A stretch of 64,000 nt of DNA from Molanna angustata (taxonomy: Eukaryota; Arthropoda; Insecta; Trichoptera; Molannidae): NCBI GenBank assembly GCA_963576475.1, contig OY754990.1, positions 8,367,485 to 8,431,484 of the forward strand, written 5' to 3'. The position numbers and the translations under genes were made by a program. Below the pieces are notes generated by a model, which ran no database searches, had not been told where the DNA came from, and worked only from the letters and a program-made list of their open reading frames with translations. Shown here in pieces: positions 15,663 through 27,688 of this stretch (the stretch's first letter is position 1; each line of letters begins with the position of its first letter).

Positions 15663-16266
15663 TGTTATAGCCGAAAAACAGTGTTGTCGAAAAACAATAA
15701 TTTTTAATTTTTTCCGCGGCAACATTTTGGTGGAAGACTACTAGCCCCTGACGGCGTGAGAGAACGACAAGGAAGCTTATAGCACGCGCTATGGCACGCG
15801 CTCTCTTTTTTGGCATCCAACTCTGGTGGAAGACGGACGGTTTAGTACGACGCCGTCATCGGTCGACACGCGCGTCCCGATGGCGGCCATATTTTCGACG
15901 AAGCAGGAGGTCTGCGTGACAGGACACGTCACGCGCATGGACGCTGATGGTGCCCCAGAACCAAGATGAGGGCATCAACAGGACAGGAGGTTGGAGGCAG
16001 AGCGCAGTGTGGGGCCACCGCGTAGGGAACGCGGCGGCTCGCAGATTGGACCACGAGGGGCAATCCGTATCGTCTGGAGCGTCGGTTCGCCTCCGGTGTC
16101 TGTTGTTTTTTTTTTATTATTTTTTTATTGCCATGGACCAACTAAACTGATATTTTGAATAAATGCGCCGTACTACTACAATTTCATAGTGTCACCATCA
16201 TTTGTCTCCTTTTCTTCCCCACACCTTTGCTTGATGTTTCCTCGTGGTAGACGAGAGGTCTCATCA
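15663..16266 (+). mobile_element. Solo LTR copy 1, internally deleted
   Basis: Begins TGTTATAGCC and ends TCTCATCA like the copies at 21143 and 33407, but lacks about 300 bp after GGTTCGCCTCCGGTG. It is far more GC-rich than its surroundings. The flanks do not show a matching 4-bp duplication, which suggests later recombination or deletion at one side. Confidence 0.75.
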
Positions 16267-16599
16267 GACGAACATTATATAATTATATTATACACTGGTT
16301 AAGAGTAATAACAAAGTTTTTAATCGAGTTAATTGAAACCATCTCGTTACTGCAGACTCCACGCAGTACACACACAGTACCCACCTACGTGTATATAAAT
16401 AAATAAATGTGAAATAGCCAAAGAATATTCACGCGACTACACGCAGGTAAATACTATATAGGTATAGTTTTATGGCCCCAGTCAAATTTGTGTTATTTGA
16501 AATTAGCTAATTTGGTTGGGCGGGTGACCTATCTCCAGCAACGAGTGGCTTCAAATAAGTACAAAAAAAAATAATATATTTATACAGAAGAAAAATAGA
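16267..16599. other. No gene recognised
   Basis: Intergenic AT-rich DNA between a solo LTR and the 3' end of a LINE. Confidence 0.4.
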
Positions 16600-16710
16600 T
16601 AAAAGTTGTGTGCGTGTGTGTATAAGGGTGTGTGTATAATGTGTGTGCGTGTGTGAGTGTGTGTGTGTGTGTGTGTTTGTGAGAAGAGAGTTTTGTATAT
16701 CGTATTGAAA

Positions 16711-19610
16711 TTAAGGAGCCGGAGAGGTATTATGAAGAATTGCTATGATTTGTTGTTTAAAATTTGTTTTATTTAATATGAAAGGGTCGATTGAGCTAAA
16801 GTGGAGGTTATAAGCATGGCAACTTCGGTTTATAAATGAGTTTTTGAAGGAGTTTGTTTTGAAGGTAGAAATTTTAAAAAGTTCAGTCTGTCTTGTGGGC
16901 CTTGCAGGGACTCTATAGTTAATTAGTCTTGTTAGTTCAGGGCAGTTAAGCATATTATTTATTATTTTGTAAAGGAATAGAGCATCGGTTAGAGTTCTTC
17001 TGTTTTCGAGACTCATAATATTATAGGTTTTTAGGCTGGTGTAGTAGTCGTTTACATTTGAAATACCAAATCGGTAGTTTAGCTGTTTTACAAATAACTT
17101 TTGGATTCTTTCAATCCTATTTTTATGTATATGGTAAAATGGATTCCAAATGCTTGACGATGATTCAAGATGACTACGAACGAGAGCATAGAATAGTGTT
17201 ATATACGTTTTGCGCTCTCGGAATTGCGTAGTGTTTCTAAATAAGAAGCCTAGCATTCGGTAAGCTTTGCCGGTTATGTGATCGTAGTGTTTCTCGAAAG
17301 AGAGTTTACTGTCCACATATACACCAAGGTCCTTAATAACCGTTTTATCTCAATAATAGTGTTGTCGATTGAGTATTCATGAATTACTTGGGTTTTATTT
17401 CTTGAAAAGGTAATGGAATGACATTTGGATGCATTTAATGATAATTTATTTAATTTACAGTATTCAAATATTGATAAAAGGTCTTTTTGGAGATTTCTAC
17501 AGTCTTCCCAGGATTTTATTGAATAATACAGTTTCATATCATCGGCGTAAATTATAAAATGGGAGAAATTGATAGATAATTTAATATCGTTGATGAAGAT
17601 GTTGAAGAGTAATGGTCCCAGATGTGAACCTTGTACGACCCCAGAGGAAATGTTTTTGGTATTTGATTTAAAGCCATTAAGTACGATAATTTGTGTACGG
17701 AAACGGATGTAGGATATAACCCATCTCAATAAGTTACCGTGAATTCCAAAATTTTTGACTTTTTTCAAAAGTATGAAGTGGTTAACGCGGTCGAAAGCTT
17801 TAGAAAAGTCGGTATATATTGCGTCAACTTGCGTTCTGTTATCCATTTGCTTGAGAATGTATTCGGTGAAGAGTGTGAGATTAGTGGTAACAGATTTGTT
17901 AGGAAGAAAACCATGTTGCTCTGGGATAAAAATGTTTTTGAATAATTTAAGAAGTTGTTCGTATACAATTTTTTCAAGTCATTTTCCGAAAAGGGGCAGT
18001 TTTGAGACGGGGCGATAATTTTCGATATTATTTTTAGCCCCGTTTTTGTATATTGGTGTAATATAACTTTGTTTCCATAGGGAAGGAAAACAACCATTAC
18101 GTATAGAATTTCGGTAAATAACAGTAAGAGGAATATAGAGGTTGTCAGCACATTTTTTGATGAATATGCCGGGAATATCGTCGCTGCCAGGTCCTTTGTT
18201 GGCGTCTAATTTATTCAAATGAATTTTTACGAGGTTTTCATTTATGTCGATATAGTTTATAGTATCATGGTCTATGGTATTGTTATTGTCATTGTTTAGC
18301 AAATCGTTAATTTCGTCTATGGATAGATTCTGTAAGTCATCGTCAATGAATGTTGAGCTAAAGTATGTAGAGAATAGTTTCGTAAAATTCGTGAGGTGAG
18401 TAGGATGTAGTTCCTTTGAAAGTCATCGTATTTGGTAGGTCGGAGGAATCCTTTTTGGATTTGATGTAAGTCCATATTTTTTTAGGGTCATTTTTGATTG
18501 AAGATTCGACAGACTCTAAATAGCTGTTGTGACATATTCTCGATAGGCGTTTTTGTCTAGATCTTAGTAAGCTAAATGAGAGATAATCGGATGGCAGTTT
18601 ATATTTTTTCCATTTTTTAAAGAATTTACTTTTTTCTTTAATTATGTGGATGAGTGCGGAGCTATACCATGTTGGATATTTTTTCCGATTAGCAGGTATT
18701 TGTGGCACATTAAGGTTAATTATCTTGTTGATTTGGTTGTAAAAGGCATCGACCAATTCATTTGTATCCTTAGATTGTAGAATAGTTAGCCAGGGAGAGC
18801 TTGAGAGTTGCTCGTTGATTTTAGAGTAATCAGCTTTATGGAAAGATAACTTTTGTAATTTAGAATAGGCCATGGAATGGTATTTATTGAAATCGACGGT
18901 AATATTTAAAGATGGGTGATGGTTGTCTTAGGAACAAGTGGGTTGATTGAATTGGTGACATCTATTACAGTGTTAGAGAGAACTAAGTCTAAAATTCTGT
19001 CGTTAGAATTACGTACGTGATTATATTGACGTAAATCGCAAAATTCCATATAATCAATAAATAAATTGGCAACATTATCACTTAAATTATAGGAATTAAA
19101 AATCTTGTTATCGTTAAAGTGGAAGTTCCATGTGATGTTAGAAAGGTTAAAGTCACCAATTATTATAAAATTATCTTGATTATTTGTTGAAGAGATGTTT
19201 GATAAATTCTCCAGAAAGTTATTTAAGTAAGTGTTGTAATTATGGTTTCTAGGAAGATATAGAACACATAAGTGTGTAAATTTGAAAGTGTTTCCTAATT
19301 TAGTGGTTTTAATATTAATCCATAAATCTTCTGCTTCAGTGAACCATTGTTCGCAGAGTATGGCATTAAGTGACTTTTTGGCGGCAATGATAACACCTCC
19401 TCCCAGGGACTGGCCGGTGTGCAGATAGTCACGATCACGACGAAAAATATCATAGCGATCGTCGAAAATTTCCGCATTATATATTCCCTCAATGAGCCAT
19501 GTTTCTGTTAAAACAATAATGTCGTAATTGTTACATAAAACATTGTTGAAGAATGAGTTAGTTTTAGTTCTCAATCCACGGACATTCTGGTAGTATATTG
19601 AGATTGTCAT
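16711..19610 (-). pseudogene. LINE ORF2 (endonuclease-reverse transcriptase), broken
   Basis: Reads from MTISIYYQNVRGLRTK at 19610. The AP endonuclease part shows VLTETWL, GGGVIIAAK, IIGDFNL and a later RILDLVLS. After frameshifts near 18.9 and 18.35 kb comes the RT: KGPGSDDIPGIF, ENYRPVSKL, then an in-frame stop at the following LEKI, FSKAFDRVNH, VVQGSHLGPLLFNIFIND and the catalytic YADDMKLY. A further frameshift near 17.3 kb leads into the carboxy region with RIERIQKLF. The gene copied the element by target-primed reverse transcription. At least three frameshifts and one stop make this copy inactive. Confidence 0.88.
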
Positions 19611-19823
19611 TGGGAGGTTGGTTTAAACATAATGAATAATGTAACGAGAGATAGTAAGTTCCGTTTGTATTTGCAAAGGGTTCGATGAAGAGCCATTTGT
19701 TGGGGACCGGCTATGTTGTAGGTAATATGGTGAGATGTGTACGTGTATGGTATGGTTAGTTGTGTAGAAGTTGGGTGAAAGTGAGGTGTTGTGTGGGTAT
19801 GTTTTGTTTGTGAAAGGTGCACA

Positions 19824-20723
19824 TTATTGTAATTTTGAAAGATCTTTTTCACATTCAATGCGAAATGAGGGCGTAGTTTCAGATTTGCGAACAAATATTT
19901 TGCCATTTTTAATCCACACAAAACGAAAACAGTTCTTTTTTGCGAGTTCACGGGCATTCTTCAATAAAGCTTTATTCGTTCTTGTAAGATGTTTGTTTAT
20001 GTAAATTGGTGAAGCGTTGCCTGGCAAATTTAGGTCTGACGTTCTCAGGCCTTTGCGTTGTTTGATTGCAGTTATGATTGAATCTTTGACAAGTTTATTG
20101 GTTAATTTAACGATAATGGTTCTGGGTCTGCTTACAGTCGTATCCTTTGGGGCGATTCTGGTTATAAAATCTATACTAGAGTTGGTTATGGGAGTTTCGA
20201 TAAAATTGCAGATACTGGAGAATGTTTCCAATAGATTTTCATTTTTTTTCTCCGGGAGACCGATTATTTCGATGTTTAAGGATCTGGCCCATTGCTCTCT
20301 GTTGTTTTCGTTGGTCTTGATTTCGTCCATATCTTTCTTCAGTTTATTTATGTCGGCCTCGAGGCTGTCTACGACTTTAAGTTTTTTTTCAATTAAGTTT
20401 AATTTCTTTTCGAAGTCGTCAATCTTATTTGAAGAGTAGTGGATTGCTTTTTTTACGTCAATTATTTCAGTTTTCATATCGTCGACAACTTGTTTCAATG
20501 GCCGAAGAACTTTGAGTTCGGCGAAAATCTTTGCCAACTCCTGAGCAATATCAAGTTGATCACTCTTCTTACACGTTGGACATTTCCAATTATTCTTTTT
20601 GTCAGTTGGTAGTTTTCTAAAATTTATTTCAGTTATTCCACCACATGCGAAATGAAGAGAGTTTTTGCATAAGCAACAGGTGACCCCGTCGGTTATTGTG
20701 GCATCACATTTAAAACATTGCAT
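19824..20723 (-). CDS. LINE ORF1 protein with PHD-like zinc finger
   Basis: Intact 299-codon frame. Residues 3-50 hold a Cys/His pattern (CFKCDATI, CCLCKNSLHFACGG, WKCPTCKK) like a PHD finger. Residues about 70-150 are a Lys/Glu-rich coiled coil. The rest contains IEIIGLPEKKNENLLETF and RPRTIIVKLTNKLVKDSIIT, resembling the RRM-like core of LINE ORF1 proteins. It probably binds element RNA as a nucleic-acid chaperone. It lies about 210 bp upstream of ORF2 in the same element. It is intact while ORF2 is broken, so it could still be expressed, but there is no evidence of host use. Confidence 0.8.
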   Translation of the reverse strand: MQCFKCDATITDGVTCCLCKNSLHFACGGITEINFRKLPTDKKNNWKCPTCKKSDQLDIAQELAKIFAELKVLRPLKQVVDDMKTEIIDVKKAIHYSSNKIDDFEKKLNLIEKKLKVVDSLEADINKLKKDMDEIKTNENNREQWARSLNIEIIGLPEKKNENLLETFSSICNFIETPITNSSIDFITRIAPKDTTVSRPRTIIVKLTNKLVKDSIITAIKQRKGLRTSDLNLPGNASPIYINKHLTRTNKALLKNARELAKKNCFRFVWIKNGKIFVRKSETTPSFRIECEKDLSKLQ

Positions 20724-21142
20724 TCTGGAGTTAGGATGCCCTTGTATTAAGGTTTTTTATGTCAGTTGGCCGTTCTGATTCGGGACAGCGTAGTTGTAAC
20801 AAAAAGTATTTGAACTGTTGGTAGGTAGGTATATGGATTTTTTTTTAAATATGTTGAATATTATGTATTTAAATATTACCGTTGCGTCTTGAACTGGTCC
20901 ATGAAACATTAACCGAGCTTAGATTTTCACTTTTTTGAAACACTAGTTAAAATTTTACTATGAATCAGGCACTATATAATTATTTATGAATTAAATATGA
21001 CGGAGCGCAATTGATACGTGTTGACAGCGTATTATTATAAAAAAAAAATGTTTGTAGATCTCGATGAAAAAATGATTTATAAAATTAAGTTAATGTAATA
21101 AGATGCCAATATTATTTATTTTTTCTTCAAGTTGGTTTCTAT

Positions 21143-22051
21143 TGTTATGCCCGAGAATAAATTTTGCCGAAAAACAATATTTTTTTTTCCACGGCAACAT
21201 TCCTGGAAAGATACTAGCGCTCGGGCAAGTAACGAGACTTGCAGCTAGCAGCTAGCACGCGCTATGGCACGCGCTCTCTCTTGGCGTTCAACTCTGGTGG
21301 GCGACGGACGGTTTGGTGTGACGCCGTCATCGGTCGACACGTGCTCCCGATGGCGGCCATATTTTCGACGGCGCAGGATATCTGCTTGACAGGACACGTC
21401 AAGCGCATGGACGCTGCCGGTGCTACGGAGCATAGATGAGGGCATCAACAGGGCAGAGGCGTGGAGGCAGGGCGCAGTGTTGTGCCACCGCAGCAGGGAA
21501 CGCGGCGGCTCGCAGATTGGACCACGAGGGGCTTTCCGTGTCGTCTGGGGCGTCGGTTCGCCTCCGGTGAGGCTCCCAGCTGGCCTGCCACCTCTGTCGA
21601 GATGCGCCTTCATAGCGTTGCCGTGTGGCACGGAGCCAGCCATGGGTGACTGCCTTGCAGAGAAGAGGAAACTATGTCGAGTACGAGAAGGACCTGCCAG
21701 CCTGACGCAGAGGCTGGGCCCCGCCGGACTTTCAGCCACCACGTGGAAGACAGTGACATGCCTGGAGAAAGGATGTCGCTGTACCCTGGGGCTGCACCTT
21801 CTGGTCGGCGTCTCTTCGTGCTCGGTTGTGTTTAAGAGTTTGACTGTTATTCTTCGTTTTGTTTTGTTATTTGTACTCTGTTGTTGTTGTGTTTGTTTGA
21901 TTTTTTTTATTTAATTGCCATGGACCAACTATAATGATTTTTGAATAAATGCGCCGTACTACTACAATTTCATAGCGTCACCATCATTTGTCTCCTTTTC
22001 TTCCTCACACTGGCTTTGATGTTTCCTCGTGGTCGGAGAGAGGGCTCATCA
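21143..22051 (+). mobile_element. Solo LTR copy 2 (about 909 bp)
   Basis: Starts TGTTATGCCC, ends GGCTCATCA, so TG...CA ends as in LTR retrotransposons. It sits inside TR1: the flanks are CTAT and CCAT, and uninterrupted TR1 copies read TTTCCATGATGC (7.2 kb) or TTTCTATGATGC (24.4 kb), so a 4-bp target duplication is visible with one change. GAATAAATGCGCCG near the 3' part contains an AATAAA poly(A) signal. Long antisense frames arise from its high GC content and are not genes. Confidence 0.82.
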
Positions 22052-22189
22052 CCATGATGCATTTATGACCATTGAAAAAATGACAAAGTTAAATATTTTT
22101 GTATTTTGATTTATCTGCGCTTTCTATGGTTATAAATGACCTAAAAACATAAACGACGTCAGAAAATTTGTCGTGTAAATAGACACTTT

Positions 22190-22216
22190 TTGGCGGGAAA
22201 ACGCTTTTCCCGCCAA
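22190..22216. promoter_or_regulatory. Inverted pair of E2F-like words in TR1
   Basis: TTGGCGGGAAA followed after four bases by TTTTCCCGCCAA. TTTGGCGGGAAA is a classical E2F-type site; the same palindrome occurs in the TR1 copy at 15418-15445. Binding is not shown. Confidence 0.3.
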
Positions 22217-22243
22217 TTCCGGTCGTAAAAATAGTGGCACCGA

Positions 22244-23215
22244 ATATATATACCTAGACGGCGTACCTGATAATTTAAGTGAGTTTAAAATTTTCGCGCG
22301 CTTTATTTCTTGGCTGGCAATATATTGTAGTTTTTCATAGATTTTTCCATAACTTTTCCGCATTTTTCAATAATATTTCGAATTGGTGATTTTTATTTAG
22401 TAAAAGTGGACATATTTATAAAATAATGGATATTATTTATTGCTTTCATTAATTTGTTTGTTTTTTTGTGTTAATTTATAAATTATATCACTTTTTGTAA
22501 AATGTGTGAAGTTTCTTTTTTGTGTGAAAGCAAACTTTGAAACTTTTACAGGTTAATAAATAAAGTTATATACGATATTTTTTTTACTAGCGATGTTTTA
22601 GATTATTTACGATCGATATTCATAGTAATAGTTTATTTTGGTTCTGGATATGGGTGTACTTATCGACTTAATAACGGAGATAATATACAAATGCACAGGT
22701 AATCATTTTGGTATTTTGAAATTGAAAAATATGAAATAAATTGGTTAAGTTAAGATGAAATAATTTTAATATTTATTCATAGTTAAACTGATTAACTAGG
22801 ATTTAATTGTTGTTTCTTGGGATGTCAAGAAACAACAGTTGTTGTTTCGTTTCAGAGCTCAATATTTAAATAAGTACATACATACCATCACAAATGGTAA
22901 CCAGCGACGGGTGTGCAATACCTTATAAAAGGAAGCACCACATACCTATAATGGCAGATTTTATTATATACATAGCATACCTATACCTATTCACTCACTG
23001 TTAAAAATTCAATCTAAATAAATTAAATCACTTAGAATGTTTCTGTTAACAAATGAGATATGTAAAACGGTTAAAAACTAAAAATTATTTAGAAAGGAAT
23101 GCAGGAAGGGGCTGCCAAAGGAAAAATCTGTGACATACCTACAAATCGCTTAATTATTTATCTGATTTTTGCGTAGCTACTCGATGTATTTTCGTAATAT
23201 TACGCTACTTATACT
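22244..23215. other. AT-rich DNA, no gene recognised
   Basis: Contains only short words shared with other repeats, such as ACCAGCGACGGGTG near 22901. No supported gene. Confidence 0.4.
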
Positions 23216-23217
23216 AT

Positions 23218-23450
23218 TATTTATTTATTTATTTATATATTATTTTTCGGGCAACTAACAGGTACTATGTCAAATATTAATTTAACACGCACCCAATAAC
23301 AAGTTGCCACATTCTGGAGACTTACGATATTAATCGTCTCACAGATCCAGACTGAAAACACAATTAAAAACTGTGTCTCCACCGGGAATCGAACCCGGGA
23401 CCTTTGGATTAGTAGTCAGATACCCAACCAACTGAGCCACGAAGGCCGAC
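23218..23450 (-). mobile_element. tRNA-headed SINE, minus orientation
   Basis: At 23376-23449 the minus strand reads like a tRNA: A box TGGCTCAGTTGG, B box GGTTCGATTCC, a T-arm stem CCGGG/CCCGG. The acceptor strands do not pair and the anticodon stem is mismatched, so it is not a functional tRNA gene. A body follows towards lower coordinates and ends in a (TTTA)n-like tail at about 23218. The pol III promoter boxes at one end and the simple tail at the other are the SINE plan. Confidence 0.65.
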
Positions 23451-23905
23451 AAATTATAAAGTGAATAAAGAAAATATTGGTAAGGCTAAATTAAAATATA
23501 ACAAACCGTAATTGAGATTATTGAATACAAAATCACTGAAATTCTTTATGATCCTAGGCATAGTAGGCATTACTAAAATGTTAATATATCAATAATTACA
23601 CTGTAAACCGCCCAATATTTTTGAAAACTTCCTAGATAACTGTTTTTTATAACTTTGATGTACAAACTAGTTTTTTTCGACAAATAAATCCGAAAACTAT
23701 TCATATAAGTCGTTATTCTCTATACAAAAACAATGTTTTCTGCCAACCAAACGTCAAAAATCCCCCGGAAAAATGACTCACTTCAATTCATACAAAATTT
23801 GCTAACTACGACATCTAGTATATTATATGAAAACCTATGGTTGAGTCCTAAGTTTTAAAGTATGTGCATCTAGATTCTTCAATTTACATATTTTACTTAT
23901 TCAAT

Positions 23906-24489
23906 GCTACGACTCAACCATAGACGAAAACCAAAAATAACCACAGAAAACGCAGATAAATCAAGTTATAAAAATATTTTGATTTCCACTAACACCATAG
24001 AGCACACTAACTACACAGGTCACAGACATACTAGAGTCTACAATCCGCATTTAAATTAAATGCGAAATATAAAAAGAATATAAAAATTTAATTTATAATT
24101 CAATTTAAAAAGCAACTCGCTCACGCGAGTCGCTATTATTATTATAGACAAACTTAAACCTAACCTAAGAATGCAGAAAAGAAGAGCCGGTACTAGACGC
24201 TACTCACAGACATAGGTTGACAATTGACAATGCAGCGGAAATAGTTTGGCGCGCATGCGCATTGGTATTTATTTTAACCTAGCTAGCTTTTCGTGTTTAT
24301 ACTTTGTTATAATTGTAGATCTCGGTGAAAAAATGATTTATAAAATTAATTAAATGTAATAAGATGCCAATATTATTTATTTATTCTTCAAGTTGGTTTC
24401 TATGATGCATTTAGGTATGACCATTGAAAAAATGACAAAGATAAATATTTTTGTATTTTGATTTATCTGCGCTTTCGATGGTTATAAAT
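23906..24489 (+). mobile_element. TR1 element with an internal insertion
   Basis: TR1 left end (GCTACGACTC, AACCATAGACGAAAACC) to AAAAATATT at 23983, about 308 bp of other DNA including CTCACGCGAG, then TR1 from TGTTTATACTTTG at 24292 to GGTTATAAATAG. Provides the second empty site for the Helitron (24345/24346). Confidence 0.6.
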
Positions 24490-24981
24490 AGGAGTGGATC
24501 AAGACAGGAGTGGATCAAGACAGCGTTTTGCACTTTAACCACAGATAAAATAGAAGTAAACTTGATGTAGCTGTCATTTGAGAGTTGATATCTCTTTTCT
24601 GGTGACCGGACAAATCGTTAAAGTCAAATCAGAACACGACAATTCGTTACACGTCAAAACAGAAAACGACATAACAGAACAGCGACAAATCAACACACAG
24701 TCAAAACAACACATTGACAAATCAGTACACTGACATATAAGAACGGTGATAATACAACACATAGACAAATCAGAACATTTCTAATACGATTTCAAAGAGA
24801 TTATGAAATTAGACAACGTCAATAACATAAATAAAAATCTATCATATTATATAAACTGAAAAATAAATTTTATTCCACTGACTTTGATAAGCGAAATATT
24901 GATGTTTATTAACGTAATATCAGCCATATACCAACATATTATGTATCTTTGAATTCTCCAGATACCTAAAAAGTGTTTTTT

Positions 24982-25143
24982 TCACGGCATATAACCCGCA
25001 ATGTGGGGGTTACCAGCGACAGGTGCCTCCCAGGAAGCTTTTTTTATCTGACACATTTCTTGAATGTATTGTGGTGCCAGGTAGTTCAAAGCATTAAACA
25101 CCATCAAACAAGTTTTGTAGTCAACTCTCCCTGGACACTTCAA
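24982..25143 (-). pseudogene. LINE reverse-transcriptase carboxy-terminal scrap (left arm)
   Basis: 53 codons on the minus strand ending in a stop, containing VDYKTCLMVFNALNYLAPQY, typical of the region after the RT domain in CR1/Rex-type LINEs. The mirror copy is at 27130-27291 on the plus strand. Confidence 0.6.
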
Positions 25144-25264
25144 CCAGTGTAATTAGTTTAGTAGTGGAGCTATATGAAATAGTTTTTCCGCATAAAAAAT
25201 AAGAACTATGAATACGTAGTCTATAAATATCTATGTATATTATAGAGGTACCTACGTAAATTTA

Positions 25265-25480
25265 TCCTACTGTCGATTTATTCAAGAGAATTAATTTCTT
25301 TAAACAGATCGACAGTTTTAAGACAAGAAGCGTGGGTACTATGAAAGAAGGAACATTTCGTATGGCGTAGTGGACTTTTTGCATGCTAAAAACAGCAATT
25401 TAAAGGCTTCTCACCATATTATATACTATGTTCCATATAGAGATGAATTCAGAATTCGGAATAAAACATTTATGATTCGA
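25265..25480 (+). mobile_element. Helitron-like 5' end, diverged subfamily (left arm)
   Basis: Begins TCCTACTGTCGATTTATTC after an A and forms a hairpin with GAATTAATTTC and AACAGATCGACAG. It continues with words equivalent to the main family (GTTCCATATAGAGATG, GAATTCGGAATAAAAC). Mirror copy at 26793-27008. Confidence 0.55.
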
Positions 25481-25740
25481 TAATTCCACTGCGAATCACA
25501 GTGGAAATTACCACTATATGCTGGGCGATGATTATTCCACTATGAATCTCTGGGAAATCACCCTCGGTGTGCTAATTTTAATTACTCTTCGAATATTTTT
25601 TAATTGCAAATACGCAAACTTTGGATTTTTTTCCTGTCGGGAGTCAAATGAAATTTTTATTGACATACCTCTTAACATCTCAATAGAGACGAAGTTGGGA
25701 TATTATAGAAGAACCAGGAACTCAAGGCACCCACAGGGCT

Positions 25741-26532
25741 TTAGAGGCAATTTAGAGGCAATTATGTGATTGTATGGACAACCGAAACATTTGGCATTCG
25801 CATGTTGAGTTGTGCAACTTTCTAAACGATATCCTTTCATAACATATAGGTAGGTACCTAAAATTGACATCCTAGAAACATAATATCCACGAACAATGTA
25901 AAACCATTTTAAGCAACGAAACTGAATATTATACAAGTCACTTTAGATCAATTTATATGAAACCAATTATGTGTAGGTACTCGCTTTTCAAGCTACTACC
26001 TACGTAGATTTACTTCATTAAAATATTGTTTTAATTTTTTTTCCATATTTAGTTCTTTACTAGGCTATACCTGCTTTTTCTTGAACATCAAATTTGATGA
26101 AAAAAGCGGCATAATGGATAAAAAATGGAATGATAAATAGTGGAAGTAATTTAAAACAAGTGTTTTTATTTATTAAAAATATAAATTAAGATAAAAAATC
26201 GATCGGCATATAAAGGTAAGTATAGGATAAAATTTCAACAAAAAACCATTGGTGGATTTTCCAACAGTGATTAACAGTGGAAAAGTCAGCGGGAATCTGA
26301 AGGTGGTTATTTCCACAGTAAATCGTCGATGGCCCAATGTTTGAAAATGGTGCGTCGGATAGTGATCGGCAACAATGCCAAAATTTATCATTCCCCAACA
26401 GTAGTAATTATATTTTTACTGACAAACATCTTGACATCTCAATAGAGACGAAGTTGGGATATTATAGAAGAAAAAGGAACTCAAGGCATAAATCACTTTA
26501 TGATCACGTAAACCAGCCGATGACAGGTCGTA
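25741..26532. other. Spacer of the inverted repeat
   Basis: 792 bp between the arms. The right end (from about 26405) holds another partial F2 copy (CTCAATAGAGACGAAG) that meets the right arm head to head at CACTTTATGATCACG. No gene was seen. Confidence 0.6.
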
Positions 26533-27672
26533 AGCCCTGTGGGTGCCTTGAGTTCCTGGTTCTTCTATAATATCCCAACTTCGTCTCTATTGAGATGTTA
26601 AGAGGTATGTCAATAAAAATTTCATTTGACTCCCGACAGGAAAAAAATCCAAAGTTTGCGTATTTGCAATTAAAAAATATTCGAAGAGTAATTAAAATTA
26701 GCACACCGAGGGTGATTTCCCAGAGATTCATAGTGGAATAATCATCGCCCAGCATATAGTGGTAATTTCCACTGTGATTCGCAGTGGAATTATCGAATCA
26801 TAAATGTTTTATTCCGAATTCTGAATTCATCTCTATATGGAACATAGTATATAATATGGTGAGAAGCCTTTAAATTGCTGTTTTTAGCATGCAAAAAGTC
26901 CACTACGCCATACGAAATGTTCCTTCTTTCATAGTACCCACGCTTCTTGTCTTAAAACTGTCGATCTGTTTAAAGAAATTAATTCTCTTGAATAAATCGA
27001 CAGTAGGATAAATTTACGTAGGTACCTCTATAATATACATAGATATTTATAGACTACGTATTCATAGTTCTTATTTTTTATGCGGAAAAACTATTTCATA
27101 TAGCTCCACTACTAAACTAATTACACTGGTTGAAGTGTCCAGGGAGAGTTGACTACAAAACTTGTTTGATGGTGTTTAATGCTTTGAACTACCTGGCACC
27201 ACAATACATTCAAGAAATGTGTCAGATAAAAAAAGCTTCCTGGGAGGCACCTGTCGCTGGTAACCCCCACATTGCGGGTTATATGCCGTGAAAAAAACAC
27301 TTTTTAGGTATCTGGAGAATTCAAAGATACATAATATGTTGGTATATGGCTGATATTACGTTAATAAACATCAATATTTCGCTTATCAAAGTCAGTGGAA
27401 TAAAATTTATTTTTCAGTTTATATAATATGATAGATTTTTATTTATGTTATTGACGTTGTCTAATTTCATAATCTCTTTGAAATCGTATTAGAAATGTTC
27501 TGATTTGTCTATGTGTTGTATTATCACCGTTCTTATATGTCAGTGTACTGATTTGTCAATGTGTTGTTTTGACTGTGTGTTGATTTGTCGCTGTTCTGTT
27601 ATGTCGTTTTCTGTTTTGACGTGTAACGAATTGTCGTGTTCTGATTTGACTTTAACGATTTGTCCGGTCACC
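26533..27672 (-). repeat. Right arm of a 1140-bp inverted repeat
   Basis: Inverted copy of 24601-25740, ending GATTTGTCCGGTCACC. GATAT follows the arm directly; the same pentamer occurs nine bases outside the left arm, a weak hint of a target duplication. Confidence 0.92.
27130..27291 (+). pseudogene. LINE reverse-transcriptase carboxy-terminal scrap (right arm)
   Basis: Mirror of 24982-25143, read on the plus strand with the same 53 codons and stop. Confidence 0.6.
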
Positions 27673-27688
27673 GATATTTGACAGCGCG

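Larger units (their letters stand above)
16600..20840 (-). mobile_element. CR1/Jockey-type LINE, near full length
   Basis: Minus-strand non-LTR retrotransposon: ORF1 (19824-20723), then ORF2 with AP endonuclease and reverse transcriptase (16711-19610), and a GT-rich 3' tail at about 16608-16682. Edges are approximate because no clear target duplication was found. The PHD-like ORF1 and APE-RT order without RNase H fits the CR1 group. Confidence 0.8.
21050..22243 (+). mobile_element. TR1 element carrying a solo LTR
   Basis: TR1 body from GTAGATCTCGATG to GGTTTCTAT, then the LTR at 21143-22051, then TR1 from CCATGATGC to GTGTAAATAGACAC and GTAAAAATAGTGGCACCG. It also supplies an empty site for the Helitron at 6119 (TATAAAA joined to TTAAG at 21084/21085). 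Confidence 0.7.
24601..25740 (+). repeat. Left arm of a 1140-bp inverted repeat
   Basis: Runs from GGTGACCGGACAAATCG to CACCCACAGGGCT and is matched inverted by 26533-27672. Every segment I compared between the arms was identical, and both arms are exactly 1140 bp. The outer 180 bp is rich in GACAAATCAGAACA-like words. The arm includes unrelated pieces: a LINE carboxy-terminal scrap, a Helitron-like 5' end, and the start of repeat family F2. Confidence 0.92.

Noticed and set aside
21245..21914. 164-165-residue frames on both strands, and similar ones at 33.6-34.2 kb
   Set aside because: They lie in GC-rich solo LTRs where stops are rare; they are not conserved in frame between the three copies.
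23376..23449. Functional tRNA genes here and at 53827-53900
   Set aside because: A and B boxes are good but the acceptor and anticodon stems do not pair, and the sequences continue into SINE bodies.
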